Source: Acidobacteriota bacterium
Lineage (GTDB): Bacteria > Acidobacteriota > Terriglobia > Terriglobales > Acidobacteriaceae
Length of the DNA stretch: 5,885 nucleotides
Direction: 5' to 3'
NCBI GenBank assembly: GCA_025353435.1
Contig: JANXQR010000826.1
Span: 1 to 5,885, forward strand
Part shown: positions 1 through 5,885 of the stretch, one piece after another
Layout of the letters: every line of letters begins with the position of its first letter
Position numbering within the stretch: the stretch's first letter is position 1
Notes under the pieces: generated by a model
Seen by the model: the letters and a program-made list of their open reading frames with translations, nothing else
The model's database searches: none
Told to the model about the DNA's origin: nothing
Made by a program: the position numbers and the translations under genes

Positions 1-3000
1 CGCGCGGTTTTTCTCGATGGCAATATCGTTTCGGACGTAAGCGTCGGGGGCGATCATCCATGGGTCGAGATTGAGATTGAAGGCGGCGGATTGCCACCTC
101 AAATTGACCACATGGATGTCTCTCTGCGAAAGATATATGCGCTTACGCCTGCAGGTGGATGGGGCATTGTCGTTTCCGGTTCGAATGACCGGGCTGAGTG
201 GAAGGAAGTGGGGAGATTCACAGGGGCGAGTTTTCCCGGAACGCATGAATCAGGGCCTGGATTCACGGAGCCGATTCAGTTTCCGGAGCCGGTCACTTAT
301 CGCTCGTATCGCGTGGAGTTTTCCAGTGCAGGTGTGGCCGCGTGGCCCGTTGCGGAGGTCGCTCTCGCCAATCAAGGTCATGAAGTGCATATCGCCGGGC
401 CGGAGATTTTTTCGAGTGCGTGGATGAGCGCGGGCAGCGGCGAAGAGTGGGTCTCGATCGATCTTGGGGCAATTTGCACATTCAATCGCGTGGCGCTTGC
501 GTGGATTCGGCGCGCGGCGGAAGGGTCCATCCAGGTTTCAAACGACGGCACCGGGTGGAGCACGGTTAAGTCGCTGCCGCATTCCAGCGGCCTGGAAGAT
601 GACATCCATTTGAACAAGACTGCGCATGCACGTTGGGTGCGTGTCCTGTTGACCAAACCGGCCCAGTCTGGTGGGCGCTACATTCTGGGCGAAGTGGAAG
701 TGTACGGTCGCGGCGGCCTGGTTCCGGCGTCCAAGGCAGCGTCAACAGTGCAGGCAGAAGGAACGCTGCGGCTCTCGAGAGGGAAGTGGCGCGTACAACG
801 TGCATCGCTGGTGAAGGCCGACGCTGTGCAACTCTCCACGGCGGGATTTGCTGACAAGGATTGGATGATTGCGACTGTGCCGGGCACCGTGCTCACGAGC
901 TATCTGAACGATGGCGCGATCGCCGATCCGAACTTCGGTGACAATCAGTACGCGATCTCCGACTCATTTTTCTGCGCGGATTTCTGGTATCGCGATGAGT
1001 TCATTGCGCCGGCTTCGAAATCGCCCGGACAGCACACTTGGCTGAACTTCGACGGCATCAACTGGAAAGCCGAGGTCTACCTGAATGGTCAGCACGTGGG
1101 CCGCATCGACGGCGGCTTCATGCGAGGGCGCTTCGATGTCACCAGCCTCGCGCACGTGGGTGCGGTGAATGCGCTTGCCGTGCGAATTATTCGCAACGCG
1201 AACCCCGGCGGCACAAAGGACAAGGCAAACGATACAGTGAACGGCGGCGCACTGGGCCGCGACAATCCCACCTATCACGCCTCTGCTGGATGGGACTGGA
1301 TGTCGACAATTCGCGGCCGCAATGATGGAATTTGGGACAACATTACTTTGACCACGAGCGGGCCCGTAACGATAGAGAGTCCGCTGGTGAACAGCGCGAT
1401 CCCTCTGGCCGACTCATTGACCGCTGACGTCTCGATCCAGGCTACGTTGCACAACCACGAGGCGCACGAGGTGTCAGGTACGCTGCGCGCCATGTTTGGG
1501 ACTATCGCAGTGGAAGAGAAGGTCACACTCAACCCCTCGTCAACCAAGACGGTGACGTTTGCACCCGCGACGCAACCGGCGCTTCATATCGAAAAGCCCA
1601 AGCTGTGGTGGCCGGTAGGTTATGGCGATCCGGATCTCTATCCGGTAACAATTACCTTTACCGCGAATGGCAAAGCATCGGACACGAAATCATTCAAGGC
1701 GGGCATTCGCCAGTTCACTTATTCAGAAGATGGCGGCGTGTTGAAGATCTGGATCAACGGGCGACGCTTCATTGCCCGCGGGGGCAACTGGGGATTTCCG
1801 GAATCAATGCTGCGCTACCGAGCGCGCGAGTACGACATGGCCATGCGCTATCACCGTGACCAGCACTTCAACATGATTCGCAATTGGGTCGGCCAGACGG
1901 GAGACGAGGCGCTGTATGACGCGGCCGATCGATTCGGCGTCGTGATCTGGCAGGATTTCTGGCTAGCGAATCCGTGGGATGGTCCAGACCCGGATGACAA
2001 CGACTTGTTTCTGGCCAATGCTCGCGACTACTTACTTCGCATTCGCAATCATGCGTCGTTGGGAATTTTCTGCGGGCGCAACGAGGGCCTTCCGCCGCAG
2101 CCTGTCGACGATGGATTGCGTGCGATGGTGGCGGAGCTTGAGCCTGGTTCGCATTACATCTCCAGCTCCGCCGATGGGCCAGTCAGCGGTCACGGGCCGT
2201 ATCGCGTCGAGCCTCTGAAGGAGTACTTCATCAACGCTCCAACCAAAATGCATAGTGAGATCGGTGCCCCGAATGTGCCGGAGATCGAGATCTTGCTGCA
2301 CACGCTGTCGCAGGATGCGCTGTGGCCCATCGGCGCGTCGTGGCGGGTTCATGACTTCCACGGGCACAACCCATTCGCTGTGGCCGTTGACCAGAGCTTC
2401 GGCGGCGCAAAGGATGCTGCTCAATTTGCAAGCCTCGCGCAATTCGTCAACTACAACGCCTATCGCGGCATGTTTGAAGGGCAGAGCAAGAATCGTCTCG
2501 GCATTCTGATATGGATGAGCCATCCAGCATGGCCGTCGATCCTGTGGCAGACCTACGACTACTTCTTCGATACCGACGCGGCGTACTATGCTGCGAAGAA
2601 GGCATCGGAGCCAATTCACATTCAATGGAACGCGGCGGCCGACACCGTGGAAGTGGTGAACTACAACGCCGGCGAGCAGGAGGGCCTGACCGCGCGGACT
2701 GAGGTGCTGGACATCGACGGCACGGTGAAGTGGCAAAAAACCGCAACGGTGGACAGCCACGAAGACAGTACCCTATCACCGATCCAGATGGAGTATCCCG
2801 CGGGATTGGCGCGCACCCACTTCATCCGCTTGACTTTGTTGCATGGCGATGCGGTGCTCAGTTCCAATTTTTATTGGCACGGTACAACCGAAGAGGACTT
2901 TACGGGGATTCGGACGCTTAGGCCGGCACAGGTGGTGTCGCAGACGCGCTCGGCGCGAGTGGGAACAAAGTGGAATCTCGTGACCGAACTGCGCAACACA

Positions 3001-3213
3001 TCAACCGTGCCTGCATTGATGGTGCGGTTGAAAGCTGTGCGCCAGAAATCGGGCGATCTGATTGCGCCTGCGCTCTATGACGAAAACTACTTCGCCCTAA
3101 TGCCCGGTGAGCGCAAGACAATTCACCTTGAGTTGGAGGAAGCCGACACGCGCGGCGAGAGTCCAAGAATTGTGGTGCAGGGATTCAACCTGGCCGCTTC
3201 ACTCCGAAGGTAG
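1..3213 (+). CDS. Glycoside hydrolase family 2 enzyme with discoidin-like modules, endo-beta-mannosidase/exo-glucosaminidase-like (5' partial)
   Basis: The frame is open from base 1 to the TAG at 3211-3213 (1070 codons); the TTG at 91 is not a credible start because homologous-looking sequence precedes it. Numbering by window codon: codons 1-121 look like a discoidin/F5-8C beta-sandwich and 127-236 like a second one (WVSIDLG, IQVSNDG, GEVEVYGRG). A GH2 sugar-binding domain spans about 255-450 (WLNFDGINWKAEVYLNG; GWDW...RGRNDGIWDNI), an Ig-like domain 453-560 (KPKLWWPVGYG) and the TIM barrel about 565-890. Predicted catalytic residues are acid/base Glu695 in CGRNEG and nucleophile Glu753 in MHSEIG. 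C-terminal Ig-like domains follow, with a YDENYFALMPGE segment typical of the exo-glucosaminidase/mannosidase branch. The family cleaves terminal or core beta-glycosides by a retaining mechanism. Such enzymes are usually exported, but the N-terminus is missing here. GH2 assignment is firm; the substrate is not. Confidence 0.93.
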   Translation, partial: RAVFLDGNIVSDVSVGGDHPWVEIEIEGGGLPPQIDHMDVSLRKIYALTPAGGWGIVVSGSNDRAEWKEVGRFTGASFPGTHESGPGFTEPIQFPEPVTYRSYRVEFSSAGVAAWPVAEVALANQGHEVHIAGPEIFSSAWMSAGSGEEWVSIDLGAICTFNRVALAWIRRAAEGSIQVSNDGTGWSTVKSLPHSSGLEDDIHLNKTAHARWVRVLLTKPAQSGGRYILGEVEVYGRGGLVPASKAASTVQAEGTLRLSRGKWRVQRASLVKADAVQLSTAGFADKDWMIATVPGTVLTSYLNDGAIADPNFGDNQYAISDSFFCADFWYRDEFIAPASKSPGQHTWLNFDGINWKAEVYLNGQHVGRIDGGFMRGRFDVTSLAHVGAVNALAVRIIRNANPGGTKDKANDTVNGGALGRDNPTYHASAGWDWMSTIRGRNDGIWDNITLTTSGPVTIESPLVNSAIPLADSLTADVSIQATLHNHEAHEVSGTLRAMFGTIAVEEKVTLNPSSTKTVTFAPATQPALHIEKPKLWWPVGYGDPDLYPVTITFTANGKASDTKSFKAGIRQFTYSEDGGVLKIWINGRRFIARGGNWGFPESMLRYRAREYDMAMRYHRDQHFNMIRNWVGQTGDEALYDAADRFGVVIWQDFWLANPWDGPDPDDNDLFLANARDYLLRIRNHASLGIFCGRNEGLPPQPVDDGLRAMVAELEPGSHYISSSADGPVSGHGPYRVEPLKEYFINAPTKMHSEIGAPNVPEIEILLHTLSQDALWPIGASWRVHDFHGHNPFAVAVDQSFGGAKDAAQFASLAQFVNYNAYRGMFEGQSKNRLGILIWMSHPAWPSILWQTYDYFFDTDAAYYAAKKASEPIHIQWNAAADTVEVVNYNAGEQEGLTARTEVLDIDGTVKWQKTATVDSHEDSTLSPIQMEYPAGLARTHFIRLTLLHGDAVLSSNFYWHGTTEEDFTGIRTLRPAQVVSQTRSARVGTKWNLVTELRNTSTVPALMVRLKAVRQKSGDLIAPALYDENYFALMPGERKTIHLELEEADTRGESPRIVVQGFNLAASLRR

Positions 3214-3215
3214 CC

Positions 3216-5597
3216 TTATCGGGAATCTGAAGAAGCTTTGGGGAGCGTGAAGAGGAAGCGGCTTCCTTTTCCCAGCGTGCTTTCCGCCCAGATGCGCCCG
3301 CCGTGCTGCTCCACGATGCTGCGGCAAAGCGCAAGGCCGAGGCCGGTGCCGCCGAGCGCGCGCGTGTCTGACGCATCCCCTTGCTGGAAGCGATTGAAGA
3401 TGTGTTCCAGCTTCTCTGGAGCGATTCCGTGTCCCTGATCTTCAACGATGAAGCAGACCTCATTTTCGCCCTCATGCCGTGTGCCCAGGCGAATCAAGGT
3501 ATCACGTGGCGAGAATTTGATTGCGTTTGTCACCAGCTCGTTGAGCACCTGCAGCATGCGATCTTCATCGGCGAGCACAAGCGCTGGTGTCGCCTCGATA
3601 CGGAAACTGATGTGCACCTGGCTGGCCGCGCTGTGGGCAACGTCGGCGGCGCGCCGCAATAAATCCAGCGCTTCCACAGGCAGGCGGCGCAAGGGCAGCC
3701 TGCCCTTTTCCACTTTGTCGAAATCGAGAATGTCGTTGACGAGCCGTACCAGGCGATCGCAATTGCCAATCGCCATCTCGACCATTTGACGCTGCTTCTC
3801 GGGCCGCTTGTCGAGCGAGCCAGAAGAGATCAATCCCAGTGAGGCGCGCAACGATGTGAGTGGAGTCCGCAACTCGTGACTCACTGTGGAGATGAATTCA
3901 TCCTTCATCCTCTCCAGGCGACGGCGTTCGGAGATGTCCTGGAACGCAACGACCATGCCGGAGATGTGACCGTCTTCAATCAGCGGACTTGCCGTGTACT
4001 CAACCGGGAACGACGATCCGTCGGCACGCCAGAAGACTTCGTCGTGCATGCGCACTGTTTCTTTGCGGCGCATACCCAGCAAAATGGGACTTGTGACCTT
4101 GGAGTAGGCAGTGCCATCGGAGTGGCTATGATGGATGACTTCGTGTACGTCGTGGCCGGTCAATTGTTCAGCTTCGTACCCGAGGGCCTTGGCGCCGGCC
4201 TCGTTGATGAACGTCAGCTTGCCATCAAGATCGATGCCATAGATGCCGTCACCCACCGATTCAAGGATCAACTCGCGCTGGCGCGTGGCCAGGTGCAGGG
4301 CTTCCTCGGCCTCATGTTGTTCGGTAACGTCAACGCCATGGCTCAGAATGAACGGCCGTTCACCGCGGAGTTCCATCCTCCGGCTGCGGAACGCAATATG
4401 GCGATAGATGCCGTCACTGCGACGCACGGGCATTGCACCCTGCCACTCATCTTTCGTTTCGAGGGTGCGCAGGCATTCCTGGAACGTCGTTGCGCCCGGA
4501 GCATCCAGTAGTTCGGCTACGGGACGGCCAGTGAGATCTTCCATGCGATAGCCGAGCGTCTCTGCAGTAAAGGCGTTCAACGACGTGAGTCGCCCTTCCA
4601 TGGTGCACGTAAACACAAATCCAAGACTGCTTTCGACGACTTGCCGGTATCGTGCTTCACTCGACAGCAATGCCTGTTCAGCCTGGCGCTGATCGGTAAC
4701 GTCCTGACCGCTGACGATCAGGTACTGAATCTCGTTGTTGGGGCCGGTGAGCGGGCGGAGGGTCCAACTGATGCGCCGGGTCTTGCCGCCGGCAATGCGC
4801 CACGAAGTTTCATGCGGACCGGACATGGTGCCGGCAGCGGCCTGGTTCAATTTATCGGCTGCCCAGGGGCGATCGTCGGTCTCCAGCACTTCTTCGACGA
4901 AAGGCCGGCCGGCCGCATCCGCGATCATCAGCCCGGTTAATTGGGCGCATGACTGGTTGAAGCGCACCACGCGTCCGGCGGTGTCGAGCACAGCCACCAA
5001 TGCAGGAATCGAATCCAAAGTGGCAGCGACGAAGCAACGTTCGATGGCGAGGGAGCGCTCCGTGCGCTGTCTCGCCCGTTGAGCCTGCTCCTGGGCCCGA
5101 ATCCGGTGGTAAAGTTCGAGCCGTGTCGTCACCTGGCGGCCCAAAACCTCGAGCAGCGTCAAATGTTCCTGGCTGAATTGGTCAGGCTTGCGCGCTAGAA
5201 CTGCCAGAGTCCCAATCAACTGCTGATTCGACGAGAGCAACGGCGTCCCGGCATACGAACGGCAGTACTTGCCCCCGGGTACCTCAATTCCTTCGGGAGG
5301 AAAACGCGGGTCTCTCGCCCCATCCTGAACCAGGAGAGGCTGGGCAGTCAGAGCCACCCACTGGCAAGCGCTGGTAACGCGCGGTTGTTCGATTGCCGTA
5401 AATCCGAACCTTGATTTGAACCACAGGCGATTGAAGTCGAGCCACGCGATGTATCCGTAGTCGGCCATGCTGAGCACAGCGGCCAACTCCGTCAACTCGT
5501 CCAAAGCAGGATCCGGACTGCGGTCGAAGACGTCAAAGTCCGACCGTGATGTCAGTCTCGGGGGATCAGCCTGCTGATAGCTCTGTATTGCACTCAT
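3216..5597 (-). CDS. Soluble sensor histidine kinase, GAF-PAS-PAS-PAS-HisKA-HATPase
   Basis: Complete 793-residue protein. A GAF domain covers about 32-160, then a charged helical linker about 161-187, and PAS domains about 188-303, 313-427 and 440-557, each ending in a D-[VI]-[ST]-[ED]-[QR] motif. The HisKA helix pair (about 563-628) carries the phospho-acceptor His574 in SHELRTPL. The ATPase domain (about 670-787) has the N box with Asn691 (NELVTNAIKF), G1 at 720-724 (DQGHG), an F box (IFNRF) and G2 at 749-754 (GGTGLG), so kinase activity should be intact. No hydrophobic membrane segment or signal peptide is evident, so it should sense a cytoplasmic cue through the GAF and PAS domains. No receiver domain or response regulator is present, so the phosphorylation partner is unknown. 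The start is well fixed: an in-frame TAA lies eight codons upstream with no other usual start codon between. The stop is 2 bp from that of the convergent GH2 gene. Confidence 0.96.
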   Translation of the reverse strand: MSAIQSYQQADPPRLTSRSDFDVFDRSPDPALDELTELAAVLSMADYGYIAWLDFNRLWFKSRFGFTAIEQPRVTSACQWVALTAQPLLVQDGARDPRFPPEGIEVPGGKYCRSYAGTPLLSSNQQLIGTLAVLARKPDQFSQEHLTLLEVLGRQVTTRLELYHRIRAQEQAQRARQRTERSLAIERCFVAATLDSIPALVAVLDTAGRVVRFNQSCAQLTGLMIADAAGRPFVEEVLETDDRPWAADKLNQAAAGTMSGPHETSWRIAGGKTRRISWTLRPLTGPNNEIQYLIVSGQDVTDQRQAEQALLSSEARYRQVVESSLGFVFTCTMEGRLTSLNAFTAETLGYRMEDLTGRPVAELLDAPGATTFQECLRTLETKDEWQGAMPVRRSDGIYRHIAFRSRRMELRGERPFILSHGVDVTEQHEAEEALHLATRQRELILESVGDGIYGIDLDGKLTFINEAGAKALGYEAEQLTGHDVHEVIHHSHSDGTAYSKVTSPILLGMRRKETVRMHDEVFWRADGSSFPVEYTASPLIEDGHISGMVVAFQDISERRRLERMKDEFISTVSHELRTPLTSLRASLGLISSGSLDKRPEKQRQMVEMAIGNCDRLVRLVNDILDFDKVEKGRLPLRRLPVEALDLLRRAADVAHSAASQVHISFRIEATPALVLADEDRMLQVLNELVTNAIKFSPRDTLIRLGTRHEGENEVCFIVEDQGHGIAPEKLEHIFNRFQQGDASDTRALGGTGLGLALCRSIVEQHGGRIWAESTLGKGSRFLFTLPKASSDSR
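3250..3270 (+). terminator. Possible intrinsic terminator for the GH2 gene
   Basis: An inverted repeat with arms AAGAGGAAG and CTTCCTTTT around a CGG loop could form up to 9 bp (one G-U pair), with the T-run forming part of the 3' arm. It starts 36 nt after the GH2 stop. It lies inside the last codons of the convergent kinase gene, so the sequence is also under coding constraint and the hairpin may be accidental. The T-run is only four bases. Weak candidate. Confidence 0.3.
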
Positions 5598-5608
5598 CGA
5601 AATTCGCG

Positions 5609-5613
5609 CACCT
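5609..5613 (-). promoter_or_regulatory. Probable ribosome binding site of the histidine kinase
   Basis: On the minus strand AGGTG lies 11 nt before the ATG at 5597. It is a partial Shine-Dalgarno match with slightly long spacing. It supports this ATG, which is also the only usual start codon after the upstream in-frame stop. Confidence 0.4.
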
Positions 5614-5667
5614 GTACATTACTAGTATGGAAGAGGGAACTATATTTGGCTCTTACACAAACGGGGT

Positions 5668-5691
5668 GGTTCGCATCTCCCAAGTGCAACC
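5668..5691. repeat. Imperfect inverted repeat in the kinase leader
   Basis: Arms GGTT-c-GCA and TGC-AACC (plus-strand reading) pair over 7 bp with one bulged base around a 9-nt interior. It sits about 70 bp before the kinase ATG and downstream of the predicted promoter, so it could be an RNA hairpin in the leader or a binding site for a dimeric regulator. It could also be part of the 3' end of the upstream NTF2-like transcript, but there is no T-run after it. A chance occurrence is possible. Confidence 0.3.
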
Positions 5692-5744
5692 TTAGTAATC
5701 AGTTCGGGTTACCTGCCGGATTTTGTGACAATTACGAGCGTTTC

Positions 5745-5774
5745 AATATAGGAATATGAGTAGTGCCCTGTCAG
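5745..5774 (-). promoter_or_regulatory. Putative sigma70-type promoter of the histidine kinase
   Basis: On the minus strand CTGACA (5774-5769, five of six matches to TTGACA) is followed after 18 bp by TATATT (5750-5745, five of six to TATAAT). It begins directly after the stop codon of the upstream NTF2-like gene and reads towards the kinase. Transcription would start near 5738, giving a leader of about 140 nt. This suggests the kinase can be transcribed independently of its upstream neighbour. Assigned by eye against the general bacterial consensus. Confidence 0.4.
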
Positions 5775-5776
5775 GT

Positions 5777-5885
5777 TTACTTCGGCAGCTTGCAACAGTC
5801 GCCACTTCCGGCCGGTTCCGTGCTCCCGGCATCGAGTACGACCTTCCACTTGCCGTCCAACTGCCGGCGCCAAACGGTCATGTAG
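5777..5885 (-). CDS. C-terminal end of a DUF4440/SnoaL-like (NTF2-fold) protein (5' part outside the window)
   Basis: On the minus strand the frame is open from the right edge to the TAA at 5779-5777, giving 35 residues. The segment MTVWRRQLDGKWKVVLDAG matches the last beta-strands of many DUF4440/SnoaL-like proteins, where a T-V-W-[RK]-[RK]-Q-x-D-G-x-W-K-V pattern closes the cone-shaped NTF2 fold. The tail then runs into a short segment rich in Gly, Ser and Pro that ends in a Cys-Cys pair followed by KLPK. Proteins of this fold range from small enzymes to ligand-binding proteins, so no function can be given. The gene lies 179 bp upstream of the kinase in the same direction. It was recognised from a short stretch only, so family assignment is moderate, but the coding call is good. 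Confidence 0.6.
   Translation of the reverse strand, partial: YMTVWRRQLDGKWKVVLDAGSTEPAGSGDCCKLPK

Noticed and set aside
91..93. TTG as the start codon of the GH2 gene
   Set aside because: The frame is open to base 1 and the upstream codons (VFLDG, WVEIEIEG) read as part of the first discoidin-like module, so the gene begins outside the window.
2032..2760. Open frame of 242 codons on the minus strand inside the GH2 gene
   Set aside because: It lies opposite the catalytic barrel of a well supported gene and its translation shows no family motif.
3876..4511. Open frame of 211 codons on the plus strand, opposite the kinase
   Set aside because: It is fully antisense to the PAS and HisKA regions of a clear gene, has no recognisable domain, and is explained by codon bias of the real gene.
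5639..5644. TATAGT on the minus strand as a closer -10 box for the kinase
   Set aside because: No acceptable -35 hexamer is found 16-18 bp upstream; the pair at 5745-5774 is better.
5627..5695. A 22-codon open frame on the plus strand in the intergenic region, beginning MEEGTIFGSY
   Set aside because: It has no ribosome binding site, lies across the kinase leader on the opposite strand, and is of a length expected by chance.
5723..5752. Plus-strand promoter-like pair TTGTGA-18-TATAGG
   Set aside because: Both boxes match only four of six consensus bases, and it would read into the NTF2-like gene antisense with no gene to serve.

Overview
The window looks like a stretch of a moderately GC-rich, free-living bacterial chromosome. 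A large exported-type glycosidase with added carbohydrate-binding modules, a PAS-rich soluble histidine kinase and an NTF2-like protein together recall soil Acidobacteriota. That assignment is an inference from gene style only, since no rRNA or other marker is present. No tRNA, rRNA, CRISPR array, insertion sequence or attachment site was seen.

Layout. Positions 1-3213 (+) hold the 3' part of a large glycoside hydrolase family 2 (GH2) gene. Its frame is open at base 1, so the true start and any signal peptide lie outside the window. The visible part has two discoidin/F5-8C-like modules, then a complete GH2 core of sugar-binding domain, Ig-like domain, TIM barrel with both catalytic glutamates, and C-terminal Ig-like domains. 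The core most resembles the endo-beta-mannosidase/exo-glucosaminidase branch of GH2. Positions 3216-5597 (-) hold a complete 793-residue histidine kinase, GAF-PAS-PAS-PAS-HisKA-HATPase, with no membrane segment. The two genes converge with 2 bp between their stop codons. Positions 5598-5776 are a 179-bp intergenic region with a plausible sigma70-type promoter for the kinase, a leader of about 140 nt and one imperfect inverted repeat. Positions 5777-5885 (-) are the last 35 codons of a gene running off the right edge, whose sequence fits the C-terminal strands of a DUF4440/SnoaL-like (NTF2-fold) protein.

How they fit together. The kinase and the NTF2-like gene point the same way, but the kinase seems to have its own promoter. 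The glycosidase runs in the opposite direction. No response regulator is visible, so the kinase is an orphan here, and nothing in the sequence ties it to control of the glycosidase. I found no convincing evidence of a new biological system. The points most worth following are the substrate of the GH2 enzyme, the His-rich PAS domain, and the almost zero gap between the convergent genes.
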